A stretch of 64,000 bases of DNA from Ktedonobacter racemifer DSM 44963 (GTDB lineage Bacteria > Chloroflexota > Ktedonobacteria > Ktedonobacterales > Ktedonobacteraceae): positions 868,001 to 932,000 of the forward strand of contig NZ_ADVG01000005.1 of the NCBI RefSeq assembly GCF_000178855.1. The letters are read 5' to 3'. The notes beneath the pieces are model-generated. The model did not search any database. It was not told the DNA's origin and was given only the letters and a program-made list of their open reading frames with translations. Within the stretch, counting starts at the first letter, position 1, and every line of letters starts with the position of its first letter. This document shows positions 17,430-27,038 of this stretch, piece after piece. The translations under genes were made by a program, and so were the position numbers.

Positions 17430-18749
17430 CTATCTGGAGATAATCTGCTTCAGCTCTTCTTCCATTTTTACCAGTGCCTCTGATGGTGTCTCACGTTTTG
17501 TGAGGGCACTAAAAACGTGTCTTTGAATACTTTCTGAAATCAGGTTGTAATTGGGCAATTGTGGGCGCGCTACCGCGTTCGTATACATGCTCTTCAGAGA
17601 AGCCTCACCTACAACGTCGGTAGGGCGATAGTCGTTCGTGTGCTTTAGTAAAAAATCAATAAACTGCCAGCTGAGATCCTGATTTGTCGAAGAGGCATTT
17701 ACCCCCACTTGCCATCCACCAATGCAGGAGTGACCAGTGGGCTGTGATTTGCTATGGGGGATAGCTGCATACGCTACTTTATCTTGAACGGCTGAGATAC
17801 CTGGATCTGTTACAAGCTGTTGCACATTAAACCAGTTACGCATAAATACCGCGAAGCCATTCTGCCATCTTACACGTGCGTCATTCTCTTCATAGGTGGT
17901 TATGCCATTGGGATCATTAGGAGAGATATTGGCCAGCCATAGCCAATTTACCATCTCAAATAGAGCGTCATGTGCTTCCGAGCTATTTATAGTTACTTTT
18001 GTAGGATCATCTTCCGCGAAAAAAGATCCTCCAAAACCGGCAAGAACCTCAATAAAATTGCACACCAGCCCTTCATACTGAGCGCCTTGCCATACATAAC
18101 CGTCTAGCTCTTTCCCCTGTGCGTTGGCAAGTACCTGAGACGCTTGCTCCCTTAACTCGTCGTACGTTTGTGGAGCAGAAGATACAAAGCCAGTATTGTA
18201 ATATAACACACCTAGATCAAAACGAATGGGGGTGCTATACAGTTGCCCCTTATAAGAACAACTGTCTATAATGCTCTGAAACCCTTTATAGCTTTGCAAT
18301 ACGCCCGATTTAATCGCCTCCGTTAGTGGAAGTATCCATTGGTTATGCGCAAATTCTGTTAGCCAGACGACATCTATTGAAATGACGTCCATCTCGCTGG
18401 CACATGCTTGTAGAGCGCTTACCGTATCTTTATATTGCGCATTATCTTTAAATGGAGCATTATTATAGATGACATGTGCATTGGTATTCTGGGCGTTAAA
18501 ATTCTTGACAATATTAATAAATTCTTCCTGATCGTCATGCTCGCTACTCCAGACAATCGTATTCGGCTGACTAACCCAGCCATTTGGCGTACAACGCGTA
18601 GAGATAGTCCCGCAAGCTTCAAGCAGCGAAGTAGCAGCCCCTGCACTTAAGCCCAGGGCAATGACGCGTTCCAGAAAAGTTCGTCGCTTTATTCGCCCGG
18701 CCCGCATATGCATGATAGCATCATTAAGGGCGTCCATTGTTTTGGACAT
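17430..18749 (-). CDS. Extracellular solute-binding protein, family 1, Tat/lipoprotein type
   Basis: A 439-residue sugar-type binding protein. The N-terminus has KRRTFLERVIALGLSAGA, a twin-arginine-like signal, followed by SLLEACG, a lipobox whose Cys would be lipidated. The mature part shows the family-1 pattern: VVWLTEFA, YYNTGFVSSAPQTYDEL and GGWQVGVN. AAGGAGG lies eight bases before the ATG at 18749. The gene overlaps the end of the upstream receptor gene by 26 bases, so the two are translationally coupled. No permease or ATPase gene is present nearby, which is unusual for a sugar importer and suggests either a shared transporter elsewhere or a sensing role. Confidence 0.85.
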   Translation of the reverse strand: MSKTMDALNDAIMHMRAGRIKRRTFLERVIALGLSAGAATSLLEACGTISTRCTPNGWVSQPNTIVWSSEHDDQEEFINIVKNFNAQNTNAHVIYNNAPFKDNAQYKDTVSALQACASEMDVISIDVVWLTEFAHNQWILPLTEAIKSGVLQSYKGFQSIIDSCSYKGQLYSTPIRFDLGVLYYNTGFVSSAPQTYDELREQASQVLANAQGKELDGYVWQGAQYEGLVCNFIEVLAGFGGSFFAEDDPTKVTINSSEAHDALFEMVNWLWLANISPNDPNGITTYEENDARVRWQNGFAVFMRNWFNVQQLVTDPGISAVQDKVAYAAIPHSKSQPTGHSCIGGWQVGVNASSTNQDLSWQFIDFLLKHTNDYRPTDVVGEASLKSMYTNAVARPQLPNYNLISESIQRHVFSALTKRETPSEALVKMEEELKQIISR

Positions 18750-20535
18750 CAAAGCACCCTCCTTGCGCGTTGTCATCATAGCAACCATCTACACCTTTAA
18801 AGACGTTGTAACCATGAGTGAACTGGATGACGACGACTGGTTTAGTATCAACACTGCCCTGGTTGTAGCGGATATCACCAGTAATCCCTTTATATTTACT
18901 GTTGAACAAAGCCCTTTGTAACTGATCCATAGGAAATCTGCTATCTTGAAAGCCCTTACTGACCACCATCAAAGACTTTAAAGCGTCGTATGCAATCATC
19001 ACACTATCATTAGCGCGCTCATAACCATAGGCTCCTCGATGAAATTGCTGAGGATCATAGGCATTTATATATTCCTGGGTGAAATCTGGCTGAGCCAGGT
19101 GAAGGATTGCCCACTGATCTGGGTACGCAAAAGCAGTGAAGTAAACGCGTACATGCTCTACAGGTTGTGCTTTGGGAAAGTGAGGAGCCTGGTAGATAAT
19201 ATTAGCAGCCATCACGTCTACACCCCCGGAAGCAGGTAACGACTGTATTACAGCATTAAGATCGGCCGGGTATCCCGCGAAATAAATAAGGTCTGGTTTG
19301 CCCCGCAACGTGGCGCGCAGTAACCCTGGCAATGTATTGCTACTATATATGCTGTACGTTTCGCGATCAACAATAGCCGCATCCGAAGGCTGATCACGAC
19401 GAAAATCATCAATGAAGCTTCTATAAAGACTTTGGCTATATTCGTTAGCAGGATCGTACACAATCGACACACGTTTCTTCTTGAGAACAGATTTGATATA
19501 CTGGACTGCCGTAGCTGCCTGTGAGTCGATCGTAGGAGCAACACTAAAATTGTAGTTACAACCATCTGAACTACGACTATCATTTGCAGACACAGTCACG
19601 ATGGGAATATGCTTATTACACATAGTCAGGAGCATAGAATTGATGCGCTGGGTCCGCTCGGGCCATCCCAGGACCCCTTTAATGGTTGGATCTTGCTGAT
19701 ACGAAGAGAGAATACGATCCGTGACCTGTTGCGCATACGTTTCCTGGTCGCCTATATTCGCGATAAGCACACGGACTCGAAATGGGTTGGCCTGGCTATT
19801 AAACTCTTTTTGTGCTACATAGTAACCTTGCAGGTCCTCTCGTCCAATCCCATATTCTTCGTGGCTTCCAGTAAGCTGGGTGACGGCAATAAAGGTGATA
19901 TATGGGCTGCCGGAGTTTATAATCCGCTGGTTTTCCTGGTAGATCAAGACTTCAGCATCGTCTGAATCGTCACCAGAGATAGCTTGACCCCAAAGCTGCC
20001 TGGCCTGATCGAAGTTCTGACTCCTAAATGCATTTGCGGCCTGCTGTTTAAGGGCCCCATTATGATGCCCTTGATTATTTCGCGTCTTTACATCGAAGAC
20101 ATAGCTTCCATCACTAATTCCAATAGGGCCATCAGGTGTTGAATATGAGAAGAGTAACGGAGGCACAGTAGATTGAGGTGCAGGCCATATATAATGGTAT
20201 CCCCCCACAACAATCAAAGCCACGGCTACCACCAGGCCCACAAGCATCCACAATTTTCTATTTATCTTTGGAATTTTTGGAGGTCCCCAGGCGGTAGGCC
20301 GAGGCATTACCTGCACTAATGCCTTTTCAAAGTTTTTGAGAGCAGCTAAGATAGCGATTATGCCTACGGGTACGGCAAGAATCGTCGCCAGGTTTGGAAG
20401 GAAATTCCCCCATGAATCTGGAATTATATGCAAAAAACTAAGCAAATACACAAGTGTTATAAAAAGCGTGAAAGTTATTACAAATCTTATAACCTTCGTT
20501 AGCGGCAAAATAGGGCCATCAGATTGATTCTTCAT
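18724..20535 (-). CDS. Membrane-anchored periplasmic-binding-fold receptor (LIV type)
   Basis: This 603-residue protein has two membrane helices near the N-terminus (about 17-38 and 47-66), a third at about 97-118, a short helical TPR-like segment (AANAFRSQNFDQARQLWGQA) and then a type-1 periplasmic-binding domain of the branched-chain amino-acid/receptor class (about 210-590; IGREDLQGYYVAQKEFN, VSIVYDPANEYSQSLY). It is not a free binding protein but a tethered one. The start at 20535 follows AGAGGCG. It overlaps the following family-1 solute-binding gene. The ligand is unknown; no permease genes accompany it, so I infer signalling or ligand presentation rather than simple uptake. Confidence 0.8.
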   Translation of the reverse strand: MKNQSDGPILPLTKVIRFVITFTLFITLVYLLSFLHIIPDSWGNFLPNLATILAVPVGIIAILAALKNFEKALVQVMPRPTAWGPPKIPKINRKLWMLVGLVVAVALIVVGGYHYIWPAPQSTVPPLLFSYSTPDGPIGISDGSYVFDVKTRNNQGHHNGALKQQAANAFRSQNFDQARQLWGQAISGDDSDDAEVLIYQENQRIINSGSPYITFIAVTQLTGSHEEYGIGREDLQGYYVAQKEFNSQANPFRVRVLIANIGDQETYAQQVTDRILSSYQQDPTIKGVLGWPERTQRINSMLLTMCNKHIPIVTVSANDSRSSDGCNYNFSVAPTIDSQAATAVQYIKSVLKKKRVSIVYDPANEYSQSLYRSFIDDFRRDQPSDAAIVDRETYSIYSSNTLPGLLRATLRGKPDLIYFAGYPADLNAVIQSLPASGGVDVMAANIIYQAPHFPKAQPVEHVRVYFTAFAYPDQWAILHLAQPDFTQEYINAYDPQQFHRGAYGYERANDSVMIAYDALKSLMVVSKGFQDSRFPMDQLQRALFNSKYKGITGDIRYNQGSVDTKPVVVIQFTHGYNVFKGVDGCYDDNAQGGCFDVQNNGRP

Positions 20536-20853
20536 GCACTTCGCCTCTTTGCGCTGCAAGCCGTAGCCATCCTAGCCACAAGCCCTCCAAATTTCTTCTT
20601 CATTAAGAAGGACGTAAAAACATACCTGTTAACAAATAGAACGCGAATTATGGTCAAAAAATTCTATAGCGTTGCCTGTAATTTGATAGTATACCACTTC
20701 TTCTTTGCAGCTTTTCTAATTACTCGGGACATTTCGCCAAGAGGTATGCTCATCAATCACATCTAACGGCTACAAAGCCCAACACCAGTGGGCCAGATTC
20801 TCACCCTGTTCAACTTTCCGGCGCGACCAAATACCCTCACACCTGATCTCTAC
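20536..20853. other. Intergenic stretch without recognised feature
   Basis: AT-rich upstream region of the receptor gene, between it and the DUF3626 gene on the same strand. I see no gene, strong promoter match or hairpin. Confidence 0.4.
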
Positions 20854-21954
20854 CTACATCCTGAGCTTTCCGTAGACCACAAGAATATGCCACAAATACT
20901 TGATGTGTTGCAGTGTGTCTTTGGGTGATCCCCAGTCTTGCCACTGTTCAGGATCAGCAACAACCGAAACTGCCGCTAGCCCAATCGTTGCGGCATTAAG
21001 ATAGCCATCCTTTAACGCGTGATTTCCCAGTACACGCCGGGCAAGAGATGGCATTTCTGGTCCACGGAAGTCGCTCGGCACCTCTTCCAAGGAAAGCTCA
21101 AAGCCTTCGTGCCATTCAAGAGGGAAGCCATACTTCTTCGCGGTTGCCTCCAATACCTCACCGGTTGCAGTGTTCTGGAATGAAGGGTCTGCGACAAGCG
21201 CATCTACATCATCTGCCATACACAGTTCGCCGTGTATTTGCGCCTCGATGTAATCATCAAGCGCGCGCCCCTGTGACCTGTGAAAGAACTGCGTCCTTGT
21301 ATTACCAGGATGAAGCAAGGCACTAACAAATGTTATAACATCTACTTCTCTGCGCCCGAGCACATTTCCATGAGCATTAACTTCTTCCAGTAGTCCAGCA
21401 AGAACCGGTTCAAAGGCATTTATGACCCCTATATCCCGAGGATTTGACGCGCTATCACCAAAGACAAGCGTCGCGCGTTGTACTACGTGTGCCTTTAAGC
21501 GTAAATGACAGGAACCAAAGCGCGGGCAGGCCCCGTCACTGTAGTTCATAAGATTTAATCCGGCATACTTAGGACGTTCTGCCTCGATTACTCCCGGAAC
21601 CTGATATGCCCCACCGAGCATGGCTGCTTCCCATATATCGCGGTCTCCACCAGCAAAGGCAGTGAGCCCACCGTTAGAAATCTTAGTCTCAAACTGGCTA
21701 CGGTATATGCCTTCTTCATACAGCGCGGCAATCACTGAACGGCCATCGGCAAGCAGCCGGTCCGGGTGAAAGTTGATCGTAAGGCGTGCTATATCACAGA
21801 TGGCTTTGATAAGGTCAGCGACATCACATTCAATCTCGCATACATTTAATATCTTTTGTATTCTTTCTCTATCAGTACTCTTATTCTGTATCGCCTTCTG
21901 ATACACGTAATCAAGAGCTTTCTGTTGGGCATTAGTTAGCTTGAAATCCATCAT
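20854..21954 (-). CDS. DUF3626-type protein
   Basis: A 366-residue soluble protein that matches the pattern of DUF3626: NFHPDRL, then ADGRSVIAALYEEGIYRSQF, SNGGLTAFAGGDRDIWE, FGSCHLRLK and a helical C-terminus. Its biochemical role is not established. The Arg-rich loop, the SNGG segment and acidic residues resemble an ADP-ribosyltransferase-like or nucleotide-binding layout, but this is only an impression. It stands alone on the minus strand between the receptor genes and glnA, with an intergenic region of hairpins upstream. No immunity-like or secretion partner is adjacent. Confidence 0.65.
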   Translation of the reverse strand: MMDFKLTNAQQKALDYVYQKAIQNKSTDRERIQKILNVCEIECDVADLIKAICDIARLTINFHPDRLLADGRSVIAALYEEGIYRSQFETKISNGGLTAFAGGDRDIWEAAMLGGAYQVPGVIEAERPKYAGLNLMNYSDGACPRFGSCHLRLKAHVVQRATLVFGDSASNPRDIGVINAFEPVLAGLLEEVNAHGNVLGRREVDVITFVSALLHPGNTRTQFFHRSQGRALDDYIEAQIHGELCMADDVDALVADPSFQNTATGEVLEATAKKYGFPLEWHEGFELSLEEVPSDFRGPEMPSLARRVLGNHALKDGYLNAATIGLAAVSVVADPEQWQDWGSPKDTLQHIKYLWHILVVYGKLRM

Positions 21955-22047
21955 GCAAATATTTTCTTCCTGTTCAATTTGCTACCATTTTTTGTGACTG
22001 GTTGAGCCTGCCCTGATACTCTGTTCAATTTGGTCTGAAAGGGATTT

Positions 22048-22130
22048 ATCCCGCCTGCGGCGGGATGGGAAAGGGAGTGCAGAGGGGCTGACGCCCCTCT
22101 GCACTCCCCGCTGTTCTCTTTCAAGAGAAC
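22048..22130. repeat. Three consecutive hairpins upstream of the DUF3626 gene
   Basis: Three perfect stems follow each other: 22048-22066 (8 bp, GC-rich), 22073-22108 (16 bp, TGAC loop) and 22113-22130 (8 bp, TC loop). The middle one resembles a hairpin at about 55629-55659 in its TGCAGAGG/CCTCTGCA arms. They lie in a 591-base stretch (21955-22545) that otherwise shows no gene. Confidence 0.65.
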
Positions 22131-22545
22131 TTTCGCCAGAGACAAGACTCAAGTGTGACCAGTCATCTGCCGATAATACAATGCAATATGCCCGAGACAC
22201 AAGGGGATTTGCACAACGAGATGATTGCCGTCACGATTGCTAGCAAGCAGGAGCCGGAGCATCTCAGAGAAGAGGTAATAGCTGTCTTTTTACCTAGTTA
22301 TCTTCACAAAATTTTGTGCAATATATACAAAAGTATGGCTAAAACTTTCGGGTAAAGTAACTGTAGTATCTCATGGGCTGAGAGCATATCATATGTACAG
22401 AAGTTGAGTCCTGGCACGATGCTGGGAAGCGACCACTATATTATGCAGAATGACCCAAAGATATCTAAACACATCAACAAAGTGCGCAAGGCAAGCCACT
22501 AAATACCAGCAATGACGCGGGGATTGAACGCGAGAGGAGAAAACT

Positions 22546-23982
22546 TTGATGACCCCAGAGGAAGTCTTACGGTTTGCAAAAGAAAATGGCGCCAAAATGG
22601 TCGATCTGAAATTCACCGATCTTCCAGGAACCTGGCAGCATTTCAGCATTCCTTTCAGTGCGCTTGCAGAATCTATTTTTGAAGAGGGCCTCTTCTTCGA
22701 CGGCTCCAGCGTTCGAGGCTTCCAGGCAATCAATGAGAGCGATATGGTAGTCATTCCCGACGCCACCAGTGCTTTCATGGACCCCTTCACCGCTGTCCCC
22801 ACGCTCAGCCTGATCTGCGATATCGCCCATCCCGGCACCCGTAAGCCCTATAGCCGCGACCCCCGCTACATCGCGCGCAAGGCTGAAGAGTACGTCAAGT
22901 CCAGTGGCCTTGCTGACACCGCTTATTTCGGTCCCGAAGCAGAGTTCTACGTTTTCGATCACGTTCAGTACACCTCTAGCGATAATATTCAGAGCGTCGA
23001 GGTCGATTCAGACGAGGCGGCCTGGAACACCAACAAGGCGACTCGCCATGACGGTTCCCGCAACCTGGGTCATTCAATGCGCGTCAAGGGCGGTTACTTC
23101 CCCGTCGCGCCAAATGATACCATGCAGGATCTGCGCTCCGAGATGGCCCTTCAGCTTGAGGCCCTGGGTATCCCCGTCGAGGCCCAGCACCACGAGGTTG
23201 GCGCCGCCGGTCAGGCCGAGATCGATATCCGCTTCGGCACCCTGCTCAAGACCGCTGACAACATTCTGCTCTACAAGTACGTTATTAAGAACATCGCTCG
23301 CAAGTATGGCAAGACCGTGACCTTCATGCCCAAGCCAGTCTATGGCGATAACGGCTCCGGTATGCACACACACCAGAGCCTCTGGAAGGACGAGAAGCCC
23401 CTCTTCTACGATGCCGACGGTTACGCTGGCATCTCACAGATGGCACGCCATTACCTTGGTGGTGTTCTGCTGCACGCTCCGGCCCTCATGGCCCTCGCGG
23501 CTCCAACGACCAATAGCTACAAGCGCCTGGTTCCCGGCTTCGAAGCACCCGTCAACCTGGTCTTCTCAAAGGGCAACCGTAGCGCGGCCGTTCGTATCCC
23601 GCTGACCGAGAGCCCCAAATCCAAGCGCATCGAGTTCCGCCCGCCCGACCCAACGGCCAACCCCTACCTGCTCTTCGCAGCCCTGCTGATGGCTGGCCTG
23701 GACGGCATCAAGCGCGGTATCGAGCCCAGCGACTACGGCTTTGGCCCGGTCGACAAGGACCTCTATCATATGTCGGCGGAAGAACTGAACGAGATCAGCT
23801 CGGTTCCTGGCTCGCTCGAAGAGTCACTCAAGGCCCTGGAGAACGATCACGCCTTCCTGCTTGAGGGCGGTGTCTTCACCAGCGACATCTTGGAGAAGTA
23901 CATCGAGCTGAAGCGTGAGGAGAATGACATCGTTCGCCTGCGCCCAACGCCCATCGAGTTCTCGCTGTACTACGACGCATAA
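22546..23982 (+). CDS. glnA: Glutamine synthetase, type I
   Basis: A 478-residue GSI enzyme that makes glutamine from glutamate, ammonia and ATP in a cytoplasmic dodecamer. Visible motifs: FDGSSVRGF (Asp-50 loop region), GPEAEFYVF and GAAGQAEIDIRF (metal sites), KPVYGDNGSGMHTHQS (ATP/metal), NSYKRLVPGFEAPVN (glutamate flap) and KDLYHMS, the place of the adenylylated Tyr in beta-type enzymes. AGAGGAG precedes the ATG by seven bases. It is a single-gene unit closed by a strong terminator at 24043-24080. Its codon use is noticeably more biased to C/G-ending codons than its neighbours, as expected for a highly expressed gene. Confidence 0.97.
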   Translation: MMTPEEVLRFAKENGAKMVDLKFTDLPGTWQHFSIPFSALAESIFEEGLFFDGSSVRGFQAINESDMVVIPDATSAFMDPFTAVPTLSLICDIAHPGTRKPYSRDPRYIARKAEEYVKSSGLADTAYFGPEAEFYVFDHVQYTSSDNIQSVEVDSDEAAWNTNKATRHDGSRNLGHSMRVKGGYFPVAPNDTMQDLRSEMALQLEALGIPVEAQHHEVGAAGQAEIDIRFGTLLKTADNILLYKYVIKNIARKYGKTVTFMPKPVYGDNGSGMHTHQSLWKDEKPLFYDADGYAGISQMARHYLGGVLLHAPALMALAAPTTNSYKRLVPGFEAPVNLVFSKGNRSAAVRIPLTESPKSKRIEFRPPDPTANPYLLFAALLMAGLDGIKRGIEPSDYGFGPVDKDLYHMSAEELNEISSVPGSLEESLKALENDHAFLLEGGVFTSDILEKYIELKREENDIVRLRPTPIEFSLYYDA

Positions 23983-24042
23983 AAAAACTCACACACCCGT
24001 AACACACATCATTGCCTGTCCGTGGCAATACACACACAAAGT

Positions 24043-24080
24043 GGTCCGCCCCTCTACACACAAGGGGCGGACCTTTTTTA
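24043..24080 (+). terminator. Rho-independent terminator of glnA
   Basis: A 10-bp GC-rich stem (24043-24052 with 24064-24073) is followed directly by a run of seven T. It lies about 60 bases after the glnA stop. Confidence 0.9.
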
Positions 24081-24239
24081 TCGAACAGCACTACACAATA
24101 TGTATTCAACTGCTTTTATTTGACATTGTAACACAAAGTACTTATTTCCCGTGACAGATCTGTGACATTGGCACGTAAATATGATATAGTGAAATAGAGC
24201 AAAACATGTTCAAGACAGTCTTTTGGGGGAGGCCAACCA

Positions 24240-25235
24240 ATGGAACCTTTAGTCGATAGCTACGGAAGACGCATCAAAAGCATGCGCATTTCGGTGACCG
24301 ATAAATGCAACTTTCGCTGTACCTACTGTATGCCCGCCGAAGGGCTTCCCTGGCTAAAAAAGGCTGAGATCTTGAGCTATGAGGAACTCATGCGCATCAG
24401 TCGCGTGGCAGTCAGCATGGGCATTGAGCAGATTCGTCTGACAGGAGGCGAACCCCTGGTGCGTCGCGACCTTCCCGAGTTGGTACACCAGCTTCATGAA
24501 CTGGAAGGGCTACGCAGCCTGAGCCTGACCACCAACGGCATCCTGCTTCCACAACAGGCCAAGGCCCTGGCCGAGGCGGGACTGACACGCATCAATGTCA
24601 GCCTGGATACGCTCCTACATGAGAAATTCACCCAGGTCACACGCCGTGACCAGCTTGATCGCGTTCTCGAAGGACTGGACGCGCTGGCCGCCTATCCCAG
24701 CATCCATCCCATAAAGATCAATGCGGTGGCTATGCGCAACTTTAGCGAGGCCGAGGTCCTGGACTTTGTACGCTTCGCACGCGATAAAGCCTATGTCATG
24801 CGCTGGATCGAGTTTATGCCCCTTGATGCCGATCAGATCTGGCGCAAAGAAGACATCTTAGCTGGCGGCGAGATTAAAGCCATCATTGAGGCCGCCTATG
24901 GCCCCCTGGTCCCTATTACCTCCGGTGATCCCTCCGAGACCGCGCGCCGCTATACCTTTAGCGATAACATTGGCGAAGTAGGCTTTATCAATCCCGTAAG
25001 CGAACCCTTCTGCGCCCAGTGTGATCGTATCCGTATTACCGCCGATGGCCAGCTGCGCACCTGCCTCTTCGCCACTGAGGAGACCGATCTGCGCTCCGTG
25101 GTTCGCTCCGATGCAGATGACGTGGAACTTGCCCGCGTAATTCGACAAGCAGTGTGGCATAAAGAGTTGAAGCATTACATCGGAGATAAACGCTTTAAGC
25201 GTGCGAACCGCAGCATGTCTATGATTGGTGGTTGA
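24240..25235 (+). CDS. moaA: GTP 3',8-cyclase, molybdenum cofactor step 1
   Basis: A 331-residue radical SAM enzyme that converts GTP to 3',8-cyclo-7,8-dihydro-GTP with MoaC in molybdopterin synthesis. The N-terminal iron-sulfur cluster motif is CNFRCTYC (Cys23, Cys27, Cys30); LTGGEPLVR is the SAM-contacting GGE motif; the C-terminal cluster is held by FCAQCDRIRI and TCLF; and the protein ends in the SMIGG di-glycine tail needed for activity. All key elements are present. GGGGGAGG precedes the ATG. No other moa/moe genes are adjacent. A small HTH protein gene follows on the same strand. Confidence 0.96.
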   Translation: MEPLVDSYGRRIKSMRISVTDKCNFRCTYCMPAEGLPWLKKAEILSYEELMRISRVAVSMGIEQIRLTGGEPLVRRDLPELVHQLHELEGLRSLSLTTNGILLPQQAKALAEAGLTRINVSLDTLLHEKFTQVTRRDQLDRVLEGLDALAAYPSIHPIKINAVAMRNFSEAEVLDFVRFARDKAYVMRWIEFMPLDADQIWRKEDILAGGEIKAIIEAAYGPLVPITSGDPSETARRYTFSDNIGEVGFINPVSEPFCAQCDRIRITADGQLRTCLFATEETDLRSVVRSDADDVELARVIRQAVWHKELKHYIGDKRFKRANRSMSMIGG

Positions 25236-25437
25236 TACAACAATTCCAGTGGGGTACACGTAATTACAGTGTACCCCTGCTATTAGGGATTTTGTTACTA
25301 ATAAGTGCCTTAACCGTTTATATATTCAAATCACTTATCGCGCGAACCTAAGGTATACTTTAATTTTTTCAACGTTCTTCTGCTATTGTGGTCAGGTGTA
25401 CTTTCTTATACGCCTTATGACCAGAAAAGAGGGCTCT

Positions 25438-25644
25438 GTGGAATACGACGATGCGGAACTGCTGACAGTTCGTGAAGTTGCAAGACAATTACGTGTGGAT
25501 GATACCACTGTGCGCCGTTGGATCAAAAATGGAGTGCTTGAAGCAATCACTCTTCCCCACCGAGGCGCACGCCAGGCCTACCGTATTCGCCGCTCAACCC
25601 TGGAAAAGCTGCTCGCCCCACCGCCTGAGTCCGTGAGTCAATAG
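25438..25644 (+). CDS. Small excisionase/MerR-like helix-turn-helix protein
   Basis: A 68-residue protein (GTG start after AGAGGGC) that consists of one winged-helix domain of the excisionase family: LLTVREVARQLRVDDTTVRRW is the helix-turn-helix and YRIRRSTLEKLL the C-terminal strand and helix. A longer frame to 25396 exists without a better ribosome site. Stand-alone domains of this type bind DNA as regulators or recombination directionality factors. No integrase is adjacent, so a regulatory role is as likely. It is followed by a strong hairpin. Confidence 0.75.
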   Translation: MEYDDAELLTVREVARQLRVDDTTVRRWIKNGVLEAITLPHRGARQAYRIRRSTLEKLLAPPPESVSQ

Positions 25645-25663
25645 ACGGGTAGTGCCTTTTCGA

Positions 25664-25718
25664 CCCCCCATTCGGAGACACAGCAGCGCTCTCTCGCTTG
25701 TCCCCGAATGGGGGGGTT
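25664..25718 (+). terminator. Terminator after the HTH gene
   Basis: A 12-bp perfect stem (25664-25675 with 25704-25715) with a 28-base loop is followed by TTT, 20 bases beyond the HTH stop. Confidence 0.7.
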
Positions 25719-25801
25719 TCGTATAAGGAGAAGAAGAACAGCAATCACATATGTGGGCAACCATAGTCAACACATGCGCTCGTTGCACACATGCGCATGT
25801 G

Positions 25802-25830
25802 TTGACAGAGAGTCGGCTGCATGATGTGAT
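25802..25830 (+). promoter_or_regulatory. Probable tnpB promoter, copy 1
   Basis: TTGACA (25802-25807), 17 bases, then TGTGAT (25825-25830). It aligns exactly with the better pair TTGACA-17-TATGAT of copy 2, suggesting decay of the -10 box here. Confidence 0.5.
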
Positions 25831-25938
25831 ACACGCATAAAATGAGAAAATATGTCCTACACAAGATTTTATCACGTCTCTGGTGAAAGAGGGTACATTC
25901 TCATCTTTCGGGGTGATGGTGAAAGGGAAGGAGTTTTC

Positions 25939-27038
25939 ATGCTCCTCTGCCAAAAGATCAAACTTGACATCAGTGAGCAAGACATGGCGACCCTTGAATT
26001 TATGCAGGGCAAGTGTCGCGGTCTCTACAATTGGTGGGTCATGAAGCTCAGAGATGGAGAAAAGTGGCACTTCAATGACTGCAAGAAGACGCTGGCCGAG
26101 AGTCGTGCCCATGACCCTGAACTCAATCATGTGTATGGCAAGTTGCTTGCGGAGGTGTATTATCGCCTGGATGGGGCCATGCAAGCCTTCTTTCGTCGGG
26201 TCGCCAATGGAGAAACCCCAGGCTTTCCTCGCGTGCGACCTCGCCATGGCTTCTTTATCCTCTGTTATCCTGCGATGTATCTCACACGTGAGGGGAATAC
26301 ACTCATCTTGCCCACGGGAGGCAAGGGCAAGAACAAGCAGTATCCCCTATTCGTGCCGCACTCACGGAACTGCCTCCCGAAGGCTTTCGAGAGGTAGCCA
26401 TCAGTCGCGATGGCAGGGGCAATTACTATGCCTCCTTCAGCTATCGACAGCAAGAAGAGACGAAACGCGACGGTGGCACCGTAGCCTTTGATCTGGGCAT
26501 CAAGACGCTGGCAACTGGTGTCACGGAAGAGGGCCGCTTCTATCACATCGGCGGGTTCAAAGGCTCGCGTTGGTACAACCGACAGCTTGACAAACTGCGC
26601 TCGAAACGCAGTAAGTGCAAGAAGAAGTCACGCAGGTACCTTCATTTGAGTAAGGTGTACAAGCGCGTGTCGCAGAAGAAGCGCAACAAACAGCGCGATA
26701 GCCTGCACAAGGCATCACATCTCATCGCACGACGATTGGTTGAGAGAACTGTCGTCATAGGAGATCTTTCGCAATGGCACATGGTCATAAAAGAGCATCA
26801 GGAGCGCAAGAAGGCGCTCAATCGGGCAGTGTACAATGACGGGGGCTTGTATGCCTTTATCCAGATGCTCACCTACAAATGCCAGTTGTATGGGAAAGAA
26901 CTTCACGTTCTAGATGAGCGCAACACGTCCAAGCAGTATAGTGGTTGTGGCAATCTGCAAGATATGCCATTGCGCAAGAGGACGTATCAGTGCGCGGAAT
27001 GTGGACTCAGCATGGATCGAGACGACAATAGCGCCGTC
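25939..27038 (+). pseudogene. tnpB: tnpB exon 1, copy 1 (frameshifted)
   Basis: RNA-guided nuclease TnpB of IS605-type elements. The ATG follows AAGGAG. The reading frame runs to about 26346, where one base is missing relative to copy 2, and then continues in the next frame to 27038. RuvC-I is VAFDLGIKTLATG; RuvC-III is MDRDDNSAV at the very end. The RuvC-II position reads VVIGDLSQ, with Gly where many TnpBs have Glu. The zinc ribbon is SKQYSGCG...CAECG, so its first Cys is Tyr. The last codon, GTC, abuts a group II intron. Unspliced, the frame reads 12 more codons into the intron and stops at 27074. With exon 2 the protein would be about 416 residues. Confidence 0.88.

Noticed and set aside
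25766..25806. The 14-bp inverted repeat as a terminator of the HTH gene
   Set aside because: A better terminator is at 25664-25718; the repeat lies within the left end of the tnpB element and has no T-run.
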